Part shown: positions 1 through 6,520 of the stretch, in pieces | Numbering within the stretch: the first letter of the stretch is position 1 | Layout: each line of letters begins with the position of its first letter | From: Amoebophilaceae bacterium | GTDB taxonomy: Bacteria; Bacteroidota; Bacteroidia; Cytophagales; Amoebophilaceae | Assembly (NCBI GenBank): GCA_023257955.1 | Contig: JALRAY010000028.1 | Location: 1-12,185 of the forward strand | Direction of reading: 5' to 3' | DNA: 12,185 bases | Notes under the pieces: model-generated | Seen by the model: only the letters and a program-made list of their open reading frames with translations | The model's database searches: none | Told to the model about the DNA's origin: nothing | Translations under genes and position numbers: made by a program

Positions 1-1
1 A

Positions 2-1081
2 GTAGTTGAGTTAAGCGATGATTTAGTAACTACATATGAATATACTGAAGAAGAGGGGGGAGGATGGGCCACTGACCCAGGAGATTTTTGCCGTATTAAG
101 ATCAAACTTCCCAATGGCAAAATAGGTAGTTATGATTCTGGAGAATGGATCGGCATTTTCAAGCAAGTTAAAAACTCAATTTATCGTCCTAAAGCAGAAA
201 CCTTAGTCTATCCTAAGGAATCTACCAACATAAAATTGCGCCCTTACGGCATTACCTTAGACCTAAAAAATGGAGATAAGATATTGGCATTGATTAGCTA
301 TGGGTACAGTAGCGATCCCGCTGCCTTGTTTACATTAATTTATATAGGTCAAACAACCTCAGAACTCATCTTTAACAAACTCTTCGATCTCTACGAAATC
401 CGTGAAAATGAATCTGGGTACGAATTACTAGGGGTAGAAAGCGTATATGCAGGCTCTTGCCAAGCCTATAAGATCACTATCACAGACAAAGCACTCACCT
501 ATGGCCTCTATCCATTAGAAAAGGTCTATGAAGGTAAAGAAGACCCTAAGATTATCTTATACAATGCCATCGGCTATAATCCAGATAGAAAAGAAGGTGA
601 GTTCACCAGAATAGAGCTGCCCGACCTGCAAGATGATGTACCAAGTACGCACCTGGTGCCTAAACAATTCTTTGATGTCTTCCCCCGCAAAACCATCTGG
701 ACACCGGTACCCGAAGGGATTAAACTTGATAAGACGCAAACGGTTATAGCAACACCGTATTATTTGCTTCTCAATCAACCGGCGGGAAAGATTATGATAT
801 GTTTTGCAAATAATGCCGCATTTAATGCAGCTGACGGCACAGATCTCCCGCCTGCTACATTCTATATGGCCAAGATCGTACCTTTCAATCCATTTTCTCA
901 AACCAGGTGCTGTTTTACACTCCTAGAGATCGTAGAGGATGATGAAGCCTATCACTTACTTGGTTTACTTCCTCACCCCTATCCATATACCAGAAAAGAA
1001 CACAACGATCCTAATCAAGTTTACGAGATCAAAGTAGATAAAGCTACTATGGAGGATAGGCCAAGTTGGCTGAAGAATTAG
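2..1081 (+). CDS. Unrecognised protein, 5' end outside the window; two similar halves
   Basis: The reading frame is open from base 2 to a TAG at 1079-1081, giving at least 359 residues. The first start-like codon inside the window (TTG at 236) is therefore not the true start, because the frame continues upstream without a stop. I do not recognise the family. No signal peptide or membrane segment is visible in the part seen. Two segments resemble each other: LFDLYEIRENESGYELLG at about residues 127-144 of the visible part and CFTLLEIVEDDEAYHLLG at about 304-321. Each is followed some 20 residues later by Y-x-I-x-[IV], which suggests a tandem duplicated beta-rich domain. The composition is rich in Tyr, Pro and acidic residues. 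It lies 70 nt upstream of atpB on the same strand, and its C-terminus may have been altered by a frameshift (see 1066-1155). Function is unknown; coding status is likely from the long open frame. Confidence 0.75.
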   Translation, partial: VVELSDDLVTTYEYTEEEGGGWATDPGDFCRIKIKLPNGKIGSYDSGEWIGIFKQVKNSIYRPKAETLVYPKESTNIKLRPYGITLDLKNGDKILALISYGYSSDPAALFTLIYIGQTTSELIFNKLFDLYEIRENESGYELLGVESVYAGSCQAYKITITDKALTYGLYPLEKVYEGKEDPKIILYNAIGYNPDRKEGEFTRIELPDLQDDVPSTHLVPKQFFDVFPRKTIWTPVPEGIKLDKTQTVIATPYYLLLNQPAGKIMICFANNAAFNAADGTDLPPATFYMAKIVPFNPFSQTRCCFTLLEIVEDDEAYHLLGLLPHPYPYTRKEHNDPNQVYEIKVDKATMEDRPSWLKN

Positions 1082-1155
1082 AAGCAGAAAACCAGAAATT
1101 TCAAAATGCTATAGAACAAAACAAATTTTATCACTCATCCATTCATCACCTATGA
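1066..1155 (+). other. Small open frame, possible displaced C-terminal tail of the upstream gene
   Basis: Just before the upstream stop, another frame is open for 30 codons from TTG 1066 to TGA 1153-1155. It reads AEELEAENQKFQNAIEQNK and then FYHSSIHHL, a charged Glu/Gln/Asn-rich stretch of coiled-coil type that looks coded rather than random. The TGA overlaps the atpB ATG as ATGA, the pattern of translational coupling. Moving from the upstream gene's frame into this one needs only the return of one lost base near 1068. It could be the original tail of that protein, a tiny separate gene, or chance. There is no clear ribosome binding site for TTG 1066. Confidence 0.35.
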
Positions 1156-2189
1156 CCTTTTCTAACAACCTACATTCAATACTCCCATCAAAAGCCAAGT
1201 GGTTGCTGTCCTTGCTCCTCCTATGCGCCTCCTATACCGCCTTTGCAGAAGATACTGAGTCGAAAGAAGATTCCAATTTCATCTTTCACCACATCAGCGA
1301 TGCGCATGAGTGGCATTTAGCCACCGTTGGCAACACCCACATTACTATCCCGCTACCAATCGTGCTGGTTTCGCAATCTAAGGGTATAGAGGTCTTTTCC
1401 TCCAATCGCTTCTGGGATGCGCACCACCAGCAACGCGTCAGCTACCGCGGGTATTATCTCAATGACCATGAAAAGATTATTAGTGCCTCCCCAGCACATT
1501 CCTTCTATGACCTCTCTATCACCAAAAACGTAGCCTCTATAATGCTGAGCATCATTGTGTTGATACCCATAGCCTTGGTAGCCTTGCGCAAGTATAAAGG
1601 CAACCCCTTCCATATTCCACGCGGTTTTTGGGCCCTTATAGAAATGCTGATTTGCTTTGTGAGAGATGATATCGCCATTCCCAACATAGGCAAGCATAGC
1701 TATAAACGTTTTACTCCTTACTTACTCAGTATCTTCTTCTTTATATGGCTCAACAACCTGATGGGGCTATTACCCGGCGCTGCCAATGTAACCGGCAATA
1801 TCTCCGTTACCCTCACCCTTGCCTTATTTACCCTGGCTATCACCTTTTATAATGCCAATAAAAACTACTGGCGGCATATCTTCTGTCCGCCTGGCATCCC
1901 TATGTGGTTGCTACCCATTATGATTCCAGTAGAGATCATTGGCGTCTTTACCAAACCCATTGCCTTGATGGTACGGCTCTTTGCCAACATCACCGCAGGT
2001 CATATCATCCTGTTAAGCATTATTAGCTTGGTATTTATCTTTCAAACCTCTTTTGCAGGGTTAATGAGTGTACCCTTTGGTGCCTTTATGTTCTTACTAA
2101 AACTCCTTGTCGCGTTTTTACAAGCCTATATCTTCACCCTGCTATCCGCCATCTACTTTGGGATGGCCGTAGAAAAAGCGCATCATTAA
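1152..2189 (+). CDS. atpB: F-type ATP synthase subunit a (F0 sector)
   Basis: This is the membrane subunit that forms the two proton half-channels against the c-ring. The 345-residue protein starts with a signal-peptide-like segment (about 1-33: Lys residues, LLSLLLL core, TAFAED), then a roughly 90-residue extracytoplasmic stretch. Both are typical of Bacteroidota AtpB and explain the length beyond the ~270 residues of E. coli. Membrane segments by eye are at about 128-147, 187-206, 213-233, 251-270, 278-300 and 309-340. The essential Arg of the proton path is R275 in KPIALMVRLFANITAGH. The partner polar residue is Q324 in the last helix (LLVAFLQAYIFTLLSAIY). The frame is intact. Genes for subunits c, b, delta and the F1 sector, which normally follow atpB, are absent; an rpn gene begins 42 nt downstream instead. 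The start ATG overlaps a TGA in another frame. Confidence 0.96.
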   Translation: MTFSNNLHSILPSKAKWLLSLLLLCASYTAFAEDTESKEDSNFIFHHISDAHEWHLATVGNTHITIPLPIVLVSQSKGIEVFSSNRFWDAHHQQRVSYRGYYLNDHEKIISASPAHSFYDLSITKNVASIMLSIIVLIPIALVALRKYKGNPFHIPRGFWALIEMLICFVRDDIAIPNIGKHSYKRFTPYLLSIFFFIWLNNLMGLLPGAANVTGNISVTLTLALFTLAITFYNANKNYWRHIFCPPGIPMWLLPIMIPVEIIGVFTKPIALMVRLFANITAGHIILLSIISLVFIFQTSFAGLMSVPFGAFMFLLKLLVAFLQAYIFTLLSAIYFGMAVEKAHH

Positions 2190-2231
2190 CAGGTAACCCA
2201 ATTGGGAAGATGGCGTTATCCTTCATCAACC

Positions 2232-2497
2232 ATGAAAAAGAGGCATAAACAAGGAAATAAAAAAGTCCGTCAACCGCATGAAAACTACATTCGGAGCGCA
2301 CTTTCGGACATAGAGATGGCCAAGTCCTTTATTAAAGCGCACTTGCCAGCAGAGATTGTTTCCAGGATCGACATGCACTCTTTGCAGTTGCTCAATACGA
2401 ACTTTGTAACCAAGGCAATGAAAAAGCTACAGAGTGACATCGTCTACTCATGCTCCATAGATGACAAAAAAAGTATGTGTTGTATAGCCTCGAACAT
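2232..2497 (+). pseudogene. rpn: Rpn family nuclease, 5' exon, interrupted by a group II intron and frameshifted
   Basis: This is the N-terminal part of a recombination-promoting nuclease / putative transposase (PD-(D/E)XK fold, YhgA-like family). It matches the copy at 10770 at about 94% over 266 nt, starting from the shared ATG (MKKRHKQGNKK...). Visible signatures are SYIRSALSDIE-like NYIRSALSDIE and the active-site Asp in KKLQSDIVYS. Coding stops making sense after DDKK: a run of seven A (2466-2472) replaces A6GGC in the sister copy, a net loss of one base, so the original frame reaches a stop at 2520-2522 inside the intron. In the shifted frame the exon reads YVLYSLEH up to 2497, which is where the intron starts. 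The exon therefore ends between Glu-His and Gln of the ExQ catalytic motif. An upstream in-frame start at 2202 is unlikely, since homology with the sister copy begins only around 2217. Confidence 0.88.
2492..2497 (+). promoter_or_regulatory. Intron binding site 1 (IBS1) in the 5' exon, with candidate EBS1 at 2807-2812
   Basis: The last six exon bases, GAACAT, can pair over their full length with GTGTTC at 2807-2812 in domain I (five Watson-Crick pairs and one G-U). That is the position and size expected of an EBS1-IBS1 contact, which selects the 5' splice site and the DNA target. I found no convincing EBS2-IBS2 partner by eye. Confidence 0.55.
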
Positions 2498-3080
2498 GTG
2501 CGACACGAGAGCACTCATATAAAGTCCATATATCATATGGCTAGGTTGTATCCAAACCTACGTTCCCACTATCTCGGTGCGCCATTGGCAACGATGGGGT
2601 GCTAAGCGAGACAGAAAGCCGAACTAAAGCTGATCTAGACAGTAATAGAGGCAAGGGAAAATTAAAATTGGTTAAACGAAAGTGAACCTTCGTTTGGAAA
2701 ATATCGTCATTGCGTAAACAGACACGCTAGATAACAGATTTCTCCTTGCGGAAAAGTCTAAGTCTGTTCTAGGGATAGCGTAACATAACGCAGCTGCCAA
2801 GAATATGTGTTCAATGCTTGGAAGGATACCAGTTCCCCGGTATAGAGAAGGTAACCAACTTAATGAATCTTTTGTGAGTGAAACGTGGTAAGCCCAATGT
2901 TAGCATATAACAGTGGGTAAGAGAGGTCTTAAAAAGCGAATGGCGTTATATCGAAAGATAACAGGAATACATAACTGAACGCATAGAAGTACATACTTCA
3001 ACTAGAAATAGTGCTGACTTAAGACTGGTGGTTTGCCCATAATGAGTTAACTAGATTACTAAGGATATTGGAAAAGGTAG

Positions 3081-4792
3081 ATGCAAATAGCAAACGTAAC
3101 AATAACCGATGAAAATATTGCATGGAATGCTATCAATTGGCAGAAAGTCAATAGAAGAGTCAATAATCTCAGGAGACGAATTTATAGGGCATCTTGTGAA
3201 GGTAATATGAAGTTAGTACGTAGTTTACAGAGACTGACGTTAAGATCAAGATCCAATACGCTACAAGCCATACGACGTGTTACACAGATCAATCAAGGCA
3301 GGAATACTGCTGGGGTTGACAAGGTTGTTGTTAATACGGATAAAGAGAGAAACTTGCTACTGAAACAACTAGCAAGCAACGATACTAAATCCGTAAAGCC
3401 AATTAAGCGTGTATACATCCCAAAGAAAAACGGGAAAAGTAGACCATTAGGTATACCAACTATCGGAGATAGATGTAAACAAGCTGTAGTAAAAACAGCT
3501 CTTGAACCTTATTGGGAAGCAAAATTTGAGAAGTGCAGTTATGGCTTTAGACCAGGTCGTAGTGCACATGATGCTATACGTAGAGCATATAGTATAGCGG
3601 GAGCAAATAAAAGCAAAAAGTGGGTGCTAGATGCAGATATTGAAGGCGCATTTGACAACATTGATCATAATTTTCTAATGAAATTTATAGGAAACTTCCC
3701 TGGAAGAAACTGGATAAAAGCTTGGCTAACATCCGGAGTCATGGAGGGATGGCAAATCACTCAAACTGTAGCCGGACCCCCCAAGGAGGAATCATTAGTC
3801 CGCTTTTACTCAATATTGCTCTACATGGTATGGAAGCAGTGCTCGGGATCAATTATCACAAGAATGGTACAATAAAACCCAGCTCGGAATGTCAATTAGT
3901 TAAATATGCGGATGACTTTATAATATTTGCACGGTGTAAGGAAGATTGTTTGAAAGCAAAAGCAAAGTTAACTCCGTGGCTAGCTGAAAGAGGTCTGAAG
4001 CTATCAGAGGCCAAAACACATATCCACCATATGGACGATGGGTTTGATTTTCTGGGGTTTAATATAAAGCATTACAAGGATAAAAGAAAAAAGACCGGTA
4101 AAACATGTCATACCAAGCCATCAAAAGAAAGTATTAAAGCCTTCAAGCAACAAATTGTTATTGAATGGAAGAAAATGCTTGGCGTTCCAACAAAAAGACT
4201 AATTGAAAATATCAACCCCAAAATTAAGGGATGGAGCAACTACTTCCGAATCGGAGTATCGAGCTCAATATTTAGTAAATTAGATCACTGGATGTGGCAG
4301 AGGCAAGTAATATACGCGGGTAGGAGACATCCAAAGAAATCTTGGCGTTGGAAGAAAGAGAAATATTGGGGCAGGATCAAATGCAGAAATGACAACTGGA
4401 TTTTTATGGACAAAGAACATAAGCATTTATACTTATGGAAACTGTCATGGACTCCTATCAAACGCCATATTATGGTGAAAGGTAGTAGTTCTCAGGACGA
4501 TCCAGCACTTAAAGAATATTGGCGTGCAAGGCAAGCCAAGAACTGTAAGTACATAGTCAAGCTTAGATCGATTCTATGGAGAAAACAACAAGGTATATGC
4601 AATGTCTGTAAAGACAACATAGATAATGGTGAGTCGATAGACATCCATCATAGCACGCCAAGGAAACTTGGAGGTGGTGATCAACTTGAAAATTTAGTCA
4701 TGCTGCATACCAACTGCCATAGGCAAACGCATAGTAAGGCGGGACAACAAATCCAAGATGTTAGCAAACTGCTTGAGCCGTATGCGGGGTAA
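3081..4792 (+). pseudogene. ltrA: Group II intron-encoded reverse transcriptase/maturase with HNH endonuclease, frameshifted
   Basis: This is the intron's own protein, which helps the RNA splice and copies it into DNA targets. It would be about 570 residues with one base restored. Order of parts: N-terminal RT0-like region (NAINWQKVNRRVNNLRRRIY, NTAGVDK), RT fingers/palm (KRVYIPKKNGKSRPLGIPT, YGFRPGRSAHDAI, LDADIEGAFDNID with catalytic Asp around residues 184-194), YADD catalytic box at nt 3905-3916, maturase/thumb region (GWSNYFRIGVSS), and a C-terminal HNH domain (CNVC at 4598-4609, DIHHSTPRKLGG, NLVMLHTNCHRQTH). The frame breaks at the C6 run 3777-3782, inside the conserved G-x-PQGG-IISPLL motif; one extra base there restores AG-x-PQGG. 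The style of the N-terminus and the HNH suggests the chloroplast-like intron class, from memory. The stop codon lies inside domain V. Intact C-terminal motifs suggest recent inactivation or a sequencing error. Confidence 0.92.
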
Positions 4793-4808
4793 CTCGCTTG
4801 TACGGTTC
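4775..4808 (+). ncRNA. Group II intron domain V (catalytic hairpin)
   Basis: The 34 nt fold with textbook geometry. A nine-pair lower stem (GAGCCGTAT with GTACGGTTC) has the G-U third pair and U-G ninth pair. It is followed by a 2-nt bulge (TT), a five-pair upper stem (GCGGG with CTCGC) and a GTAA tetraloop (GNRA type). The metal-binding triad is AGC at 4776-4778. The reading frame of the intron protein ends inside it: the TAA stop at 4790-4792 forms the last three bases of the tetraloop. Confidence 0.93.
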
Positions 4809-4810
4809 TT

Positions 4811-4855
4811 AGGGGGGAAAGGCATATCACTTCCGACATGCCAGACCTACCCGCT
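4811..4855 (+). ncRNA. Group II intron domain VI with branch-point A
   Basis: GGG 4812-4814 pairs with CCC 4850-4852 and GGG 4815-4817 pairs with CCT 4846-4848, leaving A4849 bulged between them as the branch point. Above an AAA/AGA internal loop, GGCAT pairs with ATGCC. The branch A is the seventh base from the proposed 3' end at 4855, the usual distance for group II introns. Confidence 0.75.
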
Positions 4856-5620
4856 CAATCCACGCCAGATCGCAAGCTCCCCCTCCGATTTCTGCAATAC
4901 CAAGTCAACCTGATAGACGACTACATGAAAGACAAACCTGCAGACACAAAATGGCCCATCATCATCCCCATTTGCCTCTATCACAATCCAGAAGGCAAAT
5001 GCTATCCCTATGAAACCAACGTCTATCAATGCTTTACAGACCCCGCATTAGCCGAAGCCATAGGCATATTCACTAGAATTCACCTGAAAGACTATAACCA
5101 AACACCAGATACAGAACTCAACAAACATAAAAACATCCGGTTGATGGAAAAGCTCCTGAAATACAGCCGACACGCAAATGCATTTAACATTTTAACGAAA
5201 GAACTAGAAGCAGAAGATAACGTTAACATGCTGCGTAAAAGCCAGTACTGGCAACAGGTTTTTAGTTATACCACACACGTAGTAGCAGCAAAAGATGCTA
5301 GTGGAGAATCCAAGCAAAGACTTATAAATTTGTTTGGAGAATCCAAGCAAAAACTTATAAATTTGTTTAAAGAAAAATTAAAACTAACCCAATCAGACAC
5401 AGCACATATGGAAACAATAGCAGAAGTCATTCAAAGAGAAGGTAGAGAAGCAGGTATAGCACTAGGCATGGAACGCGGAATGGAGAAACGCACATTTGAC
5501 ATAGCAAAAAATATGCTCGTCGATAACTTCTAAATAGAAGCAATCGCAAAAATAACCTGTCTCTCAGAAGATCAAATTAAGGCGTTAGCACCAGGTAATT
5601 GGCACCCGTTCTCAACATAA
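4856..5620 (+). pseudogene. rpn: Rpn family nuclease, 3' exon, with premature stop at 5531-5533
   Basis: This is the remainder of the interrupted rpn gene. It opens with QSTPDRKLPLRFLQYQV, matching QSKPDKWLPFRILEYNV of the second copy, so the Gln of the ExQ active-site motif is the first residue after the intron. An ATG at 4838 that could start this frame lies inside the intron and is not a real start. The body (WPIIIPICLYHNPEGKCYPY, DPALAEAI, LLKYSRHANAF) is typical of the family. The tail carries two 11-residue repeats (5303-5368) and the Gly/Glu-rich linker AGIALGMERGMEKR. A TAA at 5531-5533 then ends the frame where paralogs have Glu (DNFE...). The same frame goes on for 28 codons (IEAIAKITCLSEDQIKAL) to 5618-5620, which matches the normal C-terminus. 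The sequence is far more diverged from the second copy than the 5' exon is, so the gene appears mosaic. Confidence 0.87.
5303..5368 (+). repeat. Two tandem 33-bp units in the rpn 3' exon
   Basis: Units 5303-5335 and 5336-5368 differ at one base (AGA/AAA). They encode GESKQRLINLF and GESKQKLINLF. The in-frame duplication lengthens the helix before the C-terminal tail. Confidence 0.9.
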
Positions 5621-5642
5621 TCGGGAGATATAATATCGATTG

Positions 5643-5892
5643 CAGACACAGAACATATGGAAACAATAGCAGAAGTACTTAAAGTAGTACACAATCAAAA
5701 AATATAATGAGAACACTTGAGATAGAAAAAGAAGAAGGTTTTGCAGAAGGAAAGCAAGAAGGTATAGAAATAGGGATAAAACGTTGTAACATAAATGTAG
5801 TGAAAAATATGTTAGCAGATAACTTCGAGCTAGAAATGATAAGCAAGATAACAGGCCTCTCATTAGAGCAAATAAAATCCTTACGACAATAG
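5643..5892 (+). pseudogene. Decayed duplicate of an rpn C-terminus
   Basis: The stretch begins with 34 nt (5643-5676) that match 5394-5427 inside the preceding rpn exon with one mismatch (ADTEHMETIAEV). It then loses frame at two stops near 5705. From 5707 another frame reads EEGFAEGKQEGIEIGIK and ends KNMLADNFELEMISKITGL-type residues plus SLEQIKSLRQ, the normal C-terminal tail of Rpn proteins. The open piece 5707-5892 could give 61 residues, but it lacks the whole nuclease domain, so it is read as a remnant of a tandem or nested duplication rather than a gene. It ends 45 nt before bioY, and no clear promoter for bioY is visible in the gap. Confidence 0.72.
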
Positions 5893-5937
5893 ACTACCAT
5901 AAGAAGAGGTCTAATAACCTTATATACACCTGATACC

Positions 5938-6516
5938 ATGAAGAATACATTCAATAATATATCCATGACCGTCAAAACCATTATCAACCAAAGTATCACC
6001 CAATCCATTGTACAAGCCATAGCTAGTAGCTGGTTCATTGTACTAGGCGCGCATATCTTTGTCCCCTTTTATCCCATCCCGATGACCTTGCAAACCTTCG
6101 CTGTTGCCCTCATTAGCTTGACGATGCCCTTAAAAGTATCCCTCAGCAGTTTAGCACTATACGTGAGCTACGCAGCCATGGGCCTCCCCGTTTTACAAGG
6201 CGGCAATAGTGGCATGGTATCACTCTGCGGCCCTTCTGCAGGCTACATCGCCGGTTTCTTTGTCATGAGTACCATCATCGGTTTAGGGATGCAATACTTC
6301 CCCAATAGCGGCATGATCAAGCGATTAAGCTTGGTGTTACTAGGTACTATCGCCCTATTCGGCTTAGGCATTACGCACCTGGCTTCCGTATTGCAATGGG
6401 ACTGGAAGCTTGCCTTTAAACTAGGCGTATTGCCTTTTGTCTTCTCTGAACCCTGCAAATGTATCTTAGCCACCTATTTGGCTATAGGCATGCAAAACAA
6501 GTATTCTAACAAGTAG
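5938..6516 (+). CDS. bioY: Biotin transporter substrate-binding membrane subunit BioY
   Basis: This is the S-component of a biotin importer in the cytoplasmic membrane. It works alone or with shared energy-coupling (ECF) subunits, which are not in this window. The 192 residues are of normal length and form about six membrane segments. Family signatures are VPFYPIPMTLQTFAVAL (about 42-58), MGLPVLQGGNSG (81-92), CGPSAGYIAGF (97-107) and a C-terminal PFVFSEPCKCILA with the conserved Lys at 174, where many family members have G-D-x-x-K. The ATG at 5938 is chosen because it gives the short hydrophilic N-terminus; a second ATG at 5965 is possible. No biotin synthesis gene lies next to it. Instead proS starts 4 nt after the stop, so the two are probably cotranscribed. 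Biotin import fits a host-dependent cell. Confidence 0.93.
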   Translation: MKNTFNNISMTVKTIINQSITQSIVQAIASSWFIVLGAHIFVPFYPIPMTLQTFAVALISLTMPLKVSLSSLALYVSYAAMGLPVLQGGNSGMVSLCGPSAGYIAGFFVMSTIIGLGMQYFPNSGMIKRLSLVLLGTIALFGLGITHLASVLQWDWKLAFKLGVLPFVFSEPCKCILATYLAIGMQNKYSNK

Positions 6517-6520
6517 CGCC

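Larger units (their letters stand above)
2498..4855 (+). mobile_element. Group II intron with encoded RT-maturase-HNH protein, inserted in rpn
   Basis: This is a self-splicing retroelement of 2358 bp. The 5' end is GTGCGAC, the group II consensus start. The 3' side has a canonical 34-nt domain V (4775-4808) and a domain VI stem with a bulged branch-point A at 4849, seven nt from the proposed end. Both ends were set by comparing the flanks with the uninterrupted rpn copy, where the sequence runs CTCGAACAT then CAA at 11028-11039. Here CTCGAACAT stops at 2497 and a homologous CAA (Gln) resumes at 4856. The first ~580 nt (2498-3080) hold no gene and should fold as domains I to III and the start of IV. 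The encoded protein occupies 3081-4792. The 3' end reads GCT rather than the usual AY, so the boundary could be off by a base or two. The protein's frameshift suggests the element is no longer autonomous; splicing with help from another copy's maturase remains possible. Confidence 0.93.

Noticed and set aside
2202..2522. A 106-residue open frame starting 30 nt before the rpn ATG and ending in the intron
   Set aside because: Homology to the second rpn copy starts at about 2217 and the natural ATG is 2232; the last residues are frameshifted sequence and intron bases.
2498..3080. CRISPR array, tRNA or other RNA gene in the long non-coding stretch before the intron protein
   Set aside because: No spaced repeats or cloverleaf are visible; the stretch begins with GTGCG and is accounted for as intron domains I-IV.
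3722..3875. Two overlapping separate reverse transcriptase genes
   Set aside because: The two frames encode consecutive parts of one protein and join at the C6 run inside a single conserved motif, so it is one frameshifted gene.
4838..5533. A free-standing gene starting at ATG 4838
   Set aside because: The ATG lies in intron domain VI; homology to Rpn starts at the Gln codon 4856, so this is the 3' exon and not a gene with its own start.
5893..5937. A riboswitch or biotin-repressor operator upstream of bioY
   Set aside because: Only 45 nt are available and I found just a weak AGAC/GTCT inverted match; not enough to call a regulatory site.
5612..6038. Two hydrophobic minus-strand open frames opposite the rpn remnant and bioY
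   Set aside because: They are antisense to AT-rich rpn tail and membrane-protein codons; no family signature, and the plus-strand reading is supported by paralogs.
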